From: Elusimicrobiaceae bacterium
GTDB taxonomy: Bacteria; Elusimicrobiota; Elusimicrobia; Elusimicrobiales; Elusimicrobiaceae
Assembly: GCA_017546175.1 (NCBI GenBank)
Contig: JAFYXM010000007.1
Coordinates: forward strand, 274,456-338,455
Direction of reading: 5' to 3'
DNA: 64,000 nt
Shown: one piece after another, positions 40,675 through 48,552 of the stretch
How the letters are laid out: each line of letters opens with the position of its first letter
Position numbering within the stretch: position 1 is the first letter of the stretch
Program-made: the position numbers and the translations under genes
The notes under the pieces: model-generated
Told to the model about the DNA's origin: nothing
Database searches by the model: none
The model's input: the letters and a program-made list of their open reading frames with translations, nothing else

Positions 40675-42031
40675 TTTCGTCATCAAATCCTTTCGGGTCC
40701 GGAATTAAGTGTTTAGACATTTGCTTTAAGGTTTTTAGTAGCATGCCTTTTCTGGCGGCGCGTTTGGCCTTTTGCGGATTAGAGTAGTCTACCTTGGCGA
40801 TAGCTGTTTCTCTTTTCTTATCCAAGGAAATGCGTTGGCTGCCGTACACACTTTGGCGCCCGCTTAAAAGAAAGCTGATTACACAGGTAACAGCGGCATA
40901 GGGGGCAATTTCTGCTCCAAAAAGTTCTATGGCCATGATACTGGCAGAGAGCGGAGTATTGGCTGTGCCTGCCAATACAGCCACAAGGCCCAAAGCCGCC
41001 ATAGTGGAGGTGTCTGTCCCCAAAAATCCGGCCAGCGTGGCTCCTGCTTGAGCGCCCACAAAGAAAATCGGTGTTACGATGCCGCCCACTCCGCCGGCGG
41101 CAAACGTGATGGCGGTGGTGAAAGATTTGATTAAAAAGCCAAACGGGTTATCCACCGGTGCGCCGGCCAATACTTTTTCAAATCCGTCCAGTCCAAGCCC
41201 TAAATAAAGGGGGGAGATCCACAAACCGATAATTACCAAAATCACCCCGCCGATAAAGCTGCGCCAGAACGGAGATGTGCGTAAGGCGATGTAGCGAAAA
41301 ATGATTTTGACAAATTTTTGAATTTCAGTAAAAAGGATGGAAATAAACCCGAAAAATAACCCGGCCAGCACCACTTTTAAGAAGAATTTTTCCGCAAACA
41401 CGGGGGCAAAATTCATTGGGTGATACAAATAATCTACTCCCAGATACGTAGTGACTTGGAAGGCGGTAATACCGGCGATAAACGCGGGAAACATCACTTC
41501 ATAAAAAATATGCCCCACCCACAATACTTCTAATCCAAACAAAGCACCCGATATCGGCACGCCGAACACGCCTGCAAAGCCTGCGCTGACACCGCAAATC
41601 ATCATTTTGCGTTGGTCTTCCAAATTCATGCGGAAAAACCGCCCAAACAAAGAGGCCACCCCTGCGCCTGCATCAGCGCACGGAGCTTCTTTACCGGCAG
41701 ATCCGCCTACGGCCATGGTAACGATGGATAGTACCAAAGATTTAACCGCGGAAACAAAATCTACCGGACGGTGAGAATTGATTTTTTCAATAACGGCATC
41801 GGTGGAATGGTCTTGAGATTTAGGGGCCACTTTATGTGCCAGTAACCACACAATATATAAGGAGAAAGGCAGACTGAAATAAAAAAAGAAAAATTGATTT
41901 CTCCACGCAATCGCCCCGTCTAAAGCTTTTAAAAATATAGCATCCACCACGCCCACGATCGCACCGATAAACGTAGCCAAGAAAAACCATTTCACAATAT
42001 TCCAAAAGCTGCTTTCTTTTGCTTTAAACAT
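40670..42031 (-). CDS. ClC-family chloride channel/antiporter
   Basis: 453 aa with about ten or more membrane helices. Signature regions: GGSAGKEAPCADAGAGVASLFGRF (the family GKEGPxxHxG, here GKEAPcadaG), GVFGVPISGALFGLEVL, and GGIVTPIFFVGAQAGATLAG (GxFxP-like). The first selectivity motif (GSGIP) is not seen; residues DHSTDAVIEKIN replace it, as in a distinct ClC subgroup. A short Lys-rich cytoplasmic tail follows without CBS domains. Transport type (channel or H+/Cl- exchange) and ion cannot be told. Leaderless promoter upstream. Confidence 0.88.
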   Translation of the reverse strand: MFKAKESSFWNIVKWFFLATFIGAIVGVVDAIFLKALDGAIAWRNQFFFFYFSLPFSLYIVWLLAHKVAPKSQDHSTDAVIEKINSHRPVDFVSAVKSLVLSIVTMAVGGSAGKEAPCADAGAGVASLFGRFFRMNLEDQRKMMICGVSAGFAGVFGVPISGALFGLEVLWVGHIFYEVMFPAFIAGITAFQVTTYLGVDYLYHPMNFAPVFAEKFFLKVVLAGLFFGFISILFTEIQKFVKIIFRYIALRTSPFWRSFIGGVILVIIGLWISPLYLGLGLDGFEKVLAGAPVDNPFGFLIKSFTTAITFAAGGVGGIVTPIFFVGAQAGATLAGFLGTDTSTMAALGLVAVLAGTANTPLSASIMAIELFGAEIAPYAAVTCVISFLLSGRQSVYGSQRISLDKKRETAIAKVDYSNPQKAKRAARKGMLLKTLKQMSKHLIPDPKGFDDEK

Positions 42032-42037
42032 ATAAAT

Positions 42038-42043
42038 ATTTTA
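42038..42043 (-). promoter_or_regulatory. -10 box of leaderless ClC gene
   Basis: TAAAAT on the minus strand followed by exactly six bases (ATTTAT) and ATG at 42031. Confidence 0.6.
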
Positions 42044-42114
42044 CAAAATAGCCCTCCTGTTGTACCTATTTTTTTGGGTTAAATACAGCCTCTTGCGCCG
42101 CCCTTTTTTAGAAA

Positions 42115-42123
42115 TGCTATACT
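42115..42123 (+). promoter_or_regulatory. Extended -10 of marC
   Basis: TGC plus TATACT; the leader of about 45 bases contains an AGGTGGG/CCTGCCT hairpin. Confidence 0.6.
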
Positions 42124-42175
42124 ATATATAAGGTGGGTTGCAAAAGCCTGCCTCATCTAGTAAGGAGTTTTAGTT

Positions 42176-42769
42176 ATGGACTTTTTGATTTCTTCCGTGA
42201 TTACTTTATGTTTGGTGATGGACCCTTTCGGAAATATCCCTTTGTTTATTTCTGCTCTTAAAAAAGTGGCACCGGAGCGCCGTACCATTGTGCTTGTGCG
42301 TGAGTTGAGTATTGCTTTGGGCCTGATGATTGCCTTTTTATTTTTGGGTAAATGGTTCTTGCATGCTTTTGGCATTCAGCAGTTCTCTATGAATATTGCC
42401 GGTGGTATTATTTTGTTTATCATTTCCATTAAGCTTGTGTTTGGCGGAGACGAAGAAACCAAAGCCGACCCCAAAGAAGAAGAGCCTTTTATTGTACCTT
42501 TGGCCATTCCGTTGGTGGCCGGTCCTGCGGCTTTGTCTATGGTCATGATTATGTCTGCCCAACAGCCCAACAAGTTCTTAACCTTATCGGCGGTGGTTAT
42601 CGCCTCTGCCATTAACTTTGCCGTTTTGATGCTTTCTTTCCCTATTAGCAACCTTTTGGGTAAGCGCGGTTTAACTGCCATTGAACGTTTGATGGGTATG
42701 ATGTTGGTGCTGATGTCTGTCAACATGGTTATGGGTGGCATTTCCGAGTTTATGAAAGGGGGTCTGTAA
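42176..42769 (+). CDS. marC: MarC-family membrane protein
   Basis: 197 aa with six hydrophobic helices. MarC/UPF0056 hallmarks: VMDPFGNIPLFIS near the N-terminus, PLAIPLVAGPAALSMVMIM in the middle and RLMGMMLVLMSVNMVMGGI at the end. Physiological role is unresolved in the family. AAGGAG site; two bases separate it from the next gene. Confidence 0.92.
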   Translation: MDFLISSVITLCLVMDPFGNIPLFISALKKVAPERRTIVLVRELSIALGLMIAFLFLGKWFLHAFGIQQFSMNIAGGIILFIISIKLVFGGDEETKADPKEEEPFIVPLAIPLVAGPAALSMVMIMSAQQPNKFLTLSAVVIASAINFAVLMLSFPISNLLGKRGLTAIERLMGMMLVLMSVNMVMGGISEFMKGGL

Positions 42770-42771
42770 GC

Positions 42772-43896
42772 ATGAAACGCTGGTTGGTTGTTATTGCGCT
42801 TTTCTTGGCTTTGCCTCTTTGTGCGGAGGAAAAAGTAGATTTTGCCGTTTTTGTCAGTCCCACCTGCGTGCATTGTAAGCACTTTGAAAACGAATATTTG
42901 CCCGTTTTGCAAGAGAAGTATAAAGACGAAGTAAATTTCATGATTTACGACGTTTCCAAAGACAATAACAACCTGCTTTTGCGTGACACGGCCCAAATGT
43001 ATGGCAAAAGTGCCGCTTTTCCCACCGCTATCGTGGGCGATACCTATATGTTAGGTTATCCGCACGAAATCAAAACCTATGCCGAAAGCGCGATTGAAAA
43101 GGCCAAAATGCTTTCTTTACCCACCAAATTGGCTGTAAAAAACGAAGATACGAAAACCGCATTTTCCAAAATTACGTTTTGGGCCATTGTGGGAGCAGGG
43201 CTGGTGGACGGCATTAACCCGTGCGCGTTTGCCGTAATCGTATTTTTTATCTCTTTCTTAACCGTATATAAATATACCCGCCGTGAAATTTTGGTAGTTG
43301 GCAGTGCCTACTGTTTGGCGGTGTTTGTGGCGTATGTGCTGATTGGGTTGGGGCTCTTTCAATTTTTATATGCCATGCGCGGGTTTTATTGGTTGATTAA
43401 AGCGTTTTACTTGCTTTCTGCTTTATTGTGTTTGGTGTTTTTTGCGCTGAGCTTGTATGACTTTGTGATTTACCAAAAAACCAAAAAATCTGAAAAAATG
43501 CTTTTGCAATTATCGCAAAATCAAAAAGTGCGCATTCACAAAATCATGGGTTTCTTCTTGCGTGAGAAACAAAGCAGTTTGTGGCGCTTGATGTTTGCGG
43601 CACTCTCGGTAGGGTTTATTGTTTCTTTGTTAGAGGCGGTATGCACGGGCCAAGTGTACGTGCCTACGGTGGTGCTGATCATGCAGGACCCTGCTTTCCG
43701 TGTGCGTGCCGTGGCCTATTTGCTTATTTATAATTTAATGTTTGTCGTGCCGTTGATTGCCGTGTTTGTGCTGGCATTGGCAGGGTGTGAGTCCAAGGGG
43801 TTTAATGATTTCTTAAAGAAACATTTAGGCCTGACTAAAATACTTTTGTGTTTGGTGTTTTTAGGGCTTTTCTTACTGTTGGCAAGCAATATTTAA
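42772..43896 (+). CDS. Thioredoxin domain fused to CcdA/DsbD-like transmembrane domain
   Basis: 374 aa. Signal-like N-terminus (cleavage near LPLCAEE), a thioredoxin-like domain with C32-x2-C35 in SPTCVHCKHFE, then a six-helix CcdA-type domain (about 135-374) with the redox Cys in DGINPCAFAVIVFFISF and LEAVCTGQVYVPTVV. DsbD-type proteins carry electrons from cytoplasmic thioredoxin to the periplasm; here the soluble domain is N-terminal instead of C-terminal. Likely reduces periplasmic disulfides. Possibly relevant to the Cys-rich pilins encoded just downstream. Confidence 0.88.
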   Translation: MKRWLVVIALFLALPLCAEEKVDFAVFVSPTCVHCKHFENEYLPVLQEKYKDEVNFMIYDVSKDNNNLLLRDTAQMYGKSAAFPTAIVGDTYMLGYPHEIKTYAESAIEKAKMLSLPTKLAVKNEDTKTAFSKITFWAIVGAGLVDGINPCAFAVIVFFISFLTVYKYTRREILVVGSAYCLAVFVAYVLIGLGLFQFLYAMRGFYWLIKAFYLLSALLCLVFFALSLYDFVIYQKTKKSEKMLLQLSQNQKVRIHKIMGFFLREKQSSLWRLMFAALSVGFIVSLLEAVCTGQVYVPTVVLIMQDPAFRVRAVAYLLIYNLMFVVPLIAVFVLALAGCESKGFNDFLKKHLGLTKILLCLVFLGLFLLLASNI

Positions 43897-43900
43897 AATT

Positions 43901-43929
43901 AAATCCGCGTTGAAAAACGCGGATTTTTT
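43901..43929 (+). terminator. Terminator after the thioredoxin-CcdA gene
   Basis: Ten-base stem AAATCCGCGT/ACGCGGATTT followed by T-run. Confidence 0.85.
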
Positions 43930-44036
43930 GTGCCCAAAAAGCCAAAGTAAAAATAATCAAATTTTGAAAAAGACAAAAACTAAAAAATATTTTTGTTTGC
44001 AATTTCTCGTCGGTAAAAATCTTTTTAAAAAAATAC

Positions 44037-44065
44037 TTGATTTTTTAAGTGCTTAATGTTAAACT
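44037..44065 (+). promoter_or_regulatory. Promoter of the pilin at 44127
   Basis: -35 TTGATT at 44037-44042, 17-base spacer, -10 TAAACT at 44060-44065. Unlike the three T-tract pilins the spacer is mixed sequence. Confidence 0.65.
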
Positions 44066-44126
44066 AGATTTGTAGCCCTTAAGGCTATGACATTAAAATT
44101 CTAAAAGTAAAACTGTAGGAGGTTTT

Positions 44127-44711
44127 ATGAATAAGAAGGGTTTTACCCTGGTTGAATTATTGGTGGTCGTATTGATCATCGGTATCTTGGCCGCTATGGC
44201 CTTGCCGGCTTACTTCAAGTCGGTAGAACGCTCTCGCATCGCGGAAGCTGACACCCTCTTGGGTTCTATTGCCCAAGCCCAACAACGCCGCTGGATGAAA
44301 ACCAACAGCTACTCTACGTTGTACACCGGCTTAGACGTTGCCCCGACCGAAGTGCAAACCTCTTTATTCTGCACCAAAGGCGGTACCGCTGCTGGTGCTG
44401 CTGCTGCTTACGGTAAAACTGATGAACCGACGGCTACCACCGGTTGTTCTAACGGTTTTGCCATTGGTTTGGATAACTCCGGTACCGGTGTATGGGCCAA
44501 CGGTTATGCTGTAGCTTACCGCGTAGGCAACGACCAATACAAATACAGCTTGGCTCGCCACTATCAGAGCACCAAAACCTTGTGCACGGCCGGTAACGCC
44601 GCCAGCGAAGCTTTGTGCGCTGACTACTGTGGTGTAGATGCTGTAACCAGTGGTGCTTGCTGCAACGACGGTAATGCTACCTGTGCTGCTCCGACCGAAG
44701 CTGCTAACTAA
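44127..44711 (+). CDS. Type IV pilin-like protein, probable major subunit
   Basis: 194 aa. Leader MNKKG, then FTLVELLVVVLIIGILAAMALP and AYFKSVERSRIAEAD. Unlike the dispersed pilins its codon choice is strongly biased (ACC, GGT, AAC), the ribosome site is a perfect TAGGAGG and the domain is Ala/Gly/Thr-rich with eight or more Cys, features of a highly expressed structural subunit. Near the C-terminus CADYCGVD matches CADFMGLD of the next gene, so these two form a separate subfamily. Major pilin role is inferred from expression signals only. Confidence 0.88.
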   Translation: MNKKGFTLVELLVVVLIIGILAAMALPAYFKSVERSRIAEADTLLGSIAQAQQRRWMKTNSYSTLYTGLDVAPTEVQTSLFCTKGGTAAGAAAAYGKTDEPTATTGCSNGFAIGLDNSGTGVWANGYAVAYRVGNDQYKYSLARHYQSTKTLCTAGNAASEALCADYCGVDAVTSGACCNDGNATCAAPTEAAN

Positions 44712-44735
44712 CAGCTAATTCCTAATTTTAGGATT

Positions 44736-44767
44736 TTACCCCGCCCATCGGGCGGGGTATTTTTTTG
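44736..44767 (+). terminator. Terminator after the major pilin-like gene
   Basis: TACCCCGCC/GGCGGGGTA stem, then seven T. Confidence 0.85.
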
Positions 44768-44795
44768 TAAATTTTAGAGTTTTGTACTTACTTTA

Positions 44796-44845
44796 TGCTA
44801 GAATAAAAGTAGGGTTTTCTGTGCCCTACTTTTATTTTCTTTTTT
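44796..44845 (+). promoter_or_regulatory. Extended -10 overlapping a terminator-like hairpin before the second pilin
   Basis: TGC plus TAGAAT (44796-44804) is followed at once by a 10-bp perfect stem AAAAGTAGGG/CCCTACTTTT (44805-44833) and ATTTTCTTTTTT. The predicted start, 44811, falls inside the left arm, so transcripts from this promoter would escape the hairpin while read-through from upstream would be stopped. Confidence 0.5.
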
Positions 44846-44862
44846 GAGGTCTTACTGGTAAT

Positions 44863-45444
44863 ATGTTTCAGCAAAAACAAAAAGGGTTTACCATTATTGA
44901 AATGATGGTAGTGGTGCTGATTGTGGCTATCTTGTCTTCTTTTGCCGTGCCGTCTTATATGTTGGCTTTAGAGCGCATGAAACTGGCGGAAGCGGATATG
45001 ATGATGGGCAATGTGTTCCGCTCTCAACAGCGCTATAAACTGCGCACCGATACGCGTTACGCGCGCTACTGGGGACAGCTGGATATGGCCCCCACCGAAT
45101 TGCACGGACAAGTAAGCAAAAAAATAAATGTCTATTGCAGCAAAGATGACCCTCAACCCGAGGGAGGCAACTGCGTAGGCAACGGCTTTAAAATTACTCT
45201 GTACGGTGCTACTGCCGGTGAGTCTAATGCAGGGGTTGTGTCCGAGCGAGTGAATAATGGCAATTACAGCTACAAAGTAGCTCGTTTATATAATGATAAA
45301 GATGCCATTTTCTGCGCTGCCGGAGAAGAACATACCGAAAATGACAAACGCGTCTGTGCCGATTTTATGGGTTTAGACGAGTATGACCCGTCGGGCGAAG
45401 CTGTTATCGCCGCTATAGAGGCCACGGCAGAGCCGGAAGAATAA
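44863..45444 (+). CDS. Type IV pilin-like protein, second of a tandem pair
   Basis: 193 aa. Leader MFQQKQKG followed by FTIIEMMVVVLIVAILSSFAVP; Glu5 is present but the helix is the least conserved of the six. Shares LDMAPTE, YSYKVARLYN and CADFMGLD with the pilin at 44127 (LDVAPTE, YKYSLARHYQ, CADYCGVD). The C-terminus is acidic. No good ribosome site (GAGG lies 16 bases upstream), so expression is probably lower than that of its neighbour; minor pilin is a reasonable guess. Confidence 0.88.
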   Translation: MFQQKQKGFTIIEMMVVVLIVAILSSFAVPSYMLALERMKLAEADMMMGNVFRSQQRYKLRTDTRYARYWGQLDMAPTELHGQVSKKINVYCSKDDPQPEGGNCVGNGFKITLYGATAGESNAGVVSERVNNGNYSYKVARLYNDKDAIFCAAGEEHTENDKRVCADFMGLDEYDPSGEAVIAAIEATAEPEE

Positions 45445-45451
45445 ACTTTCC

Positions 45452-45480
45452 AACACCCCGCTCAAGGCGGGGTGTTTTTT
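45452..45480 (+). terminator. Terminator between second pilin and gpmA
   Basis: AACACCCCGC/GCGGGGTGTT stem, then T-run; the same stem sequence as after the pilin at 3908. Confidence 0.85.
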
Positions 45481-45492
45481 TGCCATAGTTTC

Positions 45493-46239
45493 TTATTGTT
45501 TATCGGCTTGGCGCGCCACCGCGTCCATGCGTTTTTGCACTTCTTTGAGGTCCCCCAAAAAATAATCGCGCGTGAGATATAGTGTATTGTCAAACTCAAG
45601 CACATACGGAATGCCCGTCGGTAAATTTAACTCCAGCAGTTCTTCTTCCGATAAATTTTTGACGTGTTTGATAATTGCGCGCAAGCTGTTGCCATGTGCC
45701 ACTACCAATAGATTTTGCTCCCGTTCCAACAGCGGAAAAATACGCTCCTGCCAATAAGGCAAAATGCGCTCCACCGTATCTTTGAGCGATTCGGTACGCG
45801 GTAAATAAGCCAGCGGTACGTCTTGGTAGCGCACGTCAAAAAAAGGGTTTCGGTTGTCGTTCGGCTCCAAGGCAGGCGGGGCCGAGTCATACCCGCGGCG
45901 CCATTGTTTCACAAGTTCTTTGCCGTATTTTTCGGCAGTTTCTGTTTTGTTAAGCCCTTGTAAAATGCCGTAGTGCTTTTCATTTAGGCGCCATGATTTA
46001 TGTACGTCTATCCAATCTTGGTTTATTTCCTGCAGTACTAAGTTTAAGGTCTGTATCGCACGGCTTAGATAAGACGTAAAAGCTCTGTTAAACACAAGGC
46101 CTTGTTCTTTGAGCATCTGCCCTGCTTGGCGTGCCTCTTGCTGCCCTTGCTTTGAAAGAGGCACATCGGTCCAACCGGTAAAGCGGTTTTCTTGGTTCCA
46201 CGTGCTTTGCCCGTGGCGCAGTAAAATAATTTTTTTCAT
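45493..46239 (-). CDS. gpmA: Phosphoglycerate mutase, 2,3-BPG-dependent
   Basis: 248 aa histidine-phosphatase-fold enzyme. LLRHGQSTWNQENRFTGWTDVPLSKQG contains the catalytic His; RLNEKHYGILQG, LAYLPRTESLKDTVERILPYW and VVAHGNSLRAIIKH with the second His are intact. AGGGGG ribosome site. Performs the same reaction as GpmI (24118) with an unrelated fold. Confidence 0.96.
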   Translation of the reverse strand: MKKIILLRHGQSTWNQENRFTGWTDVPLSKQGQQEARQAGQMLKEQGLVFNRAFTSYLSRAIQTLNLVLQEINQDWIDVHKSWRLNEKHYGILQGLNKTETAEKYGKELVKQWRRGYDSAPPALEPNDNRNPFFDVRYQDVPLAYLPRTESLKDTVERILPYWQERIFPLLEREQNLLVVAHGNSLRAIIKHVKNLSEEELLELNLPTGIPYVLEFDNTLYLTRDYFLGDLKEVQKRMDAVARQADKQ

Positions 46240-46350
46240 ACATACCCCCTTTTCTATAGGGTATTTTTACGCGCCGCAAAAGCCATAGGCTTTTATGTAT
46301 TAGAATCGGTGCTATGATTTTAGCTATAATAAATAAATAGCGGAGGCACT

Positions 46351-47082
46351 ATGTCCAGAACAGTATGCATTATGAAATTTGGCGGCAATACGCTGGCCAA
46401 TAAACAAAAACTTTTGATGGCGGCGGAACTGATTAAGTCCCGCTATGAAGCAGGCTTTCTGCCCGTGATTGTGGCCTCTGCCAATGGCAATTTGACAGAC
46501 GTGCTTTTAGACCATGCTTACAGCATCAGCGCTAACCCCGATAAGCGCGAGCTGGATATGCTTATTACCACCGGAGAGCGTGTGAGTGTGGCGCTTTTGT
46601 CCATTGCGTTGCGTGAAATAGGGGTGCCTTCGGTGTCTTTGACGGGCAGCCAAATCGGTTTAATTACTACGTGTGCGCATACGGGGGCGGATATCCTGTC
46701 CTTAAAAGGCGAACGCTTGGAGAAAGAGCTTTCTCAAGGGCATGTGCCTGTGGTGGCGGGCTTTCAGGGAATAGGCGAAAATAAAGAAATTACCACCTTA
46801 AAGCGTGGCGGTTCAGACGTGTCTGCCGTGTTTTTAGCCAGCAGATTAGACGCGGGCCATGTGGAAATGGTCAAAGATGTGGACGGTGTATATTCTGCCG
46901 ACCCCAATAAAGACGTGCAAGCTCAAAAATATGAAATTTTGGACTTTGATGAAATGTATAAGCTGGCATTGAACGGTGCTAATGTATTGCACCCCGATGC
47001 CGTGCGTCTAGCTAAAGAAAAAAATATTGAAATTCGTATCGTGCATTATCAAACCGGTCAAACGGGTACGGTAATCAAGTAA
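46351..47082 (+). CDS. Aspartate kinase catalytic domain without ACT domains
   Basis: 243 aa against about 400 or more for normal aspartokinases. Catalytic features are present: MKFGGNTLAN (usually KFGGTS), TTGERVSVALLS, GSQIGLITT, KRGGSDVSAVFLA, VKDVDGVYSADPN and YKLALNGANVLHPDAV. The frame ends cleanly after TGQTGTVIK, nine bases before pnuC, so the regulatory ACT pair is missing rather than frameshifted. It would phosphorylate aspartate (Lys, Thr, Met, diaminopimelate pathways) without the usual feedback site. CGGAGG ribosome site; TATAAT at 46325-46330. Confidence 0.85.
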   Translation: MSRTVCIMKFGGNTLANKQKLLMAAELIKSRYEAGFLPVIVASANGNLTDVLLDHAYSISANPDKRELDMLITTGERVSVALLSIALREIGVPSVSLTGSQIGLITTCAHTGADILSLKGERLEKELSQGHVPVVAGFQGIGENKEITTLKRGGSDVSAVFLASRLDAGHVEMVKDVDGVYSADPNKDVQAQKYEILDFDEMYKLALNGANVLHPDAVRLAKEKNIEIRIVHYQTGQTGTVIK

Positions 47083-47091
47083 GAGGAAAAA

Positions 47092-47832
47092 ATGGCGGTT
47101 TGGAGTAAATTAAAACTGGAAAATATTAAAAAAAGCTTTCAAGATTTATCTTGGTATGAATGGCTGATGTGTGCAGTAATGGTGCTGATTGCCGGTTGGG
47201 CCATGGTGCAAGGTTTTGTGGCAGGGTCAGCCGACGGAAACCCCGCATGGCTAACAGTGGTCAATTTTGTCAGTGCCGTGTGTGGTGTGATTTGTATTTT
47301 CTTTTGCGCTAAGGCCAATATCAGCACGTTTGTTTTCGGTTTGGTCAACACCATTGTCTATGCCATTTATTTGGTGTATTGGAAAATTTGGGGAACGGCT
47401 GCGTTGGAAATTCTGTTTTATATTCCCATGAATATCATTTCTTGGTACTTTTGGGCCAAACACAGAGATAGCCAAATTTCCCGCAAAACTAAAGCTAAAA
47501 AATTACAGCTAAACCAAAATATCCTTATCGGTGCGGCAGTGTTGGTTGCCGGATATGTGTGCCATGAAGTATTGGTGCAAATGAACGGGGAAGTGCCTTG
47601 GTTTGATGCGTTTACTTTAACCATCGGCATTGTGGCTACGCTGCTGAGCCTTTTGCGCTACCGCGAGCAGTACATCTGGTGGATCATTACCGATATTATT
47701 TCTGTCGGTATGTATATTGCCCACTTTGATGCGGTATATCTGACCAAGCGCACTATTTATCTCATTATGGCGGTAATCGGTTGGATCAACTGGAGCCGCC
47801 TGCAACAAGAGCGAAACAAATCTAATGAGTAA
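47092..47832 (+). CDS. pnuC: Nicotinamide riboside/mononucleotide transporter PnuC
   Basis: 246 aa with seven or eight membrane helices. PnuC features: NFVSAVCGVICIFFCAK, FVFGLVNTIVYAIYLVYWKIWG and the WxxW-like segments REQYIWWIITDIISVGMYI and KRTIYLIMAVIGWINW. Imports NAD precursors. Nothing shows a riboswitch upstream, and it is probably co-transcribed with the aspartokinase, an odd pairing. Confidence 0.9.
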   Translation: MAVWSKLKLENIKKSFQDLSWYEWLMCAVMVLIAGWAMVQGFVAGSADGNPAWLTVVNFVSAVCGVICIFFCAKANISTFVFGLVNTIVYAIYLVYWKIWGTAALEILFYIPMNIISWYFWAKHRDSQISRKTKAKKLQLNQNILIGAAVLVAGYVCHEVLVQMNGEVPWFDAFTLTIGIVATLLSLLRYREQYIWWIITDIISVGMYIAHFDAVYLTKRTIYLIMAVIGWINWSRLQQERNKSNE

Positions 47833-47840
47833 TATCTAAA

Positions 47841-47867
47841 AAAGGGGCCGCCAAGGGCCCCTTTACT
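47841..47867 (+). terminator. Terminator after pnuC
   Basis: AAAGGGGCC/GGCCCCTTT stem followed by ACTTTT. Confidence 0.75.
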
Positions 47868-47896
47868 TTTCTTTGCCCGAACGCGCGTGTATTTAG

Positions 47897-47902
47897 TAGA
47901 AT
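47897..47902 (+). promoter_or_regulatory. -10 box of leaderless M50 protease gene
   Basis: TAGAAT followed by exactly six bases (AGCATT) and ATG at 47909. Confidence 0.55.
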
Positions 47903-47908
47903 AGCATT

Positions 47909-48544
47909 ATGGACTTGTTTGTCATTTTACCGATTTTGTTTTTTTCCATTGTGCTGCATGAGTTTGCGCACGGTTATGCCGCCTACAAAATGGGCGACGA
48001 TACCGCCTACCTCATGGGCCGACTGACTTTAAACCCGTTAGCACATATAGATTTGATGGGCACAATCGTCGTGCCTGCGGTGTGTTATTTTTTTGGTGCG
48101 CCCATGTTCGGCTGGGCAAAACCCGTACCCATTAACACATTGCGTTTGCCTAACCCTATCAAAAGTATGGGTAAAGTGTCTTTGGCCGGTCCGTCTGCCA
48201 ACTTGATTTTAGCCGTCATTTGTGCCGTGCTCATCAAACTGGTTTTGGTGACGGGGTGGCTCAGCCCGCAAGGAGCGGAAAAAGCCGTTTCCTGCTTTGT
48301 GTACGGTATGCAGATTAATGTGTTGTTGGCGGTGTTTAATTTGATGCCTCTTTTACCGCTGGACGGCGGACATATTTTGATGGCTTTACTGCCGATAAAA
48401 GCGGCTTTGGCCTACGGTGCGTTTATGGGGCGTTTTGGCATGTATATTGTGTTTGGGTTGATCTTTACAGGGTTGTTTCGGCACATTTTGTACCCTCCCA
48501 TGTATTTAGTCATTATGTTACTAAGCAAGATTTTTATGTTATAG
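47909..48544 (+). CDS. Site-2 protease-family (M50B) membrane protein
   Basis: 211 aa with five or six helices. Zinc-protease motif HEFAHGYAAYKMGD in helix 1, GWAKPVPIN, SLAGPSANLILA and the third ligand motif MPLLPLDGGHIL. Lacks PDZ and CBS domains, so a minimal M50 protease distinct from RseP at 11615. Substrate unknown. The gene lacks a ribosome site and is predicted to be leaderless; trpS follows after eight bases with its own AGGAG. Confidence 0.9.
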   Translation: MDLFVILPILFFSIVLHEFAHGYAAYKMGDDTAYLMGRLTLNPLAHIDLMGTIVVPAVCYFFGAPMFGWAKPVPINTLRLPNPIKSMGKVSLAGPSANLILAVICAVLIKLVLVTGWLSPQGAEKAVSCFVYGMQINVLLAVFNLMPLLPLDGGHILMALLPIKAALAYGAFMGRFGMYIVFGLIFTGLFRHILYPPMYLVIMLLSKIFML

Positions 48545-48552
48545 GAGATTTT

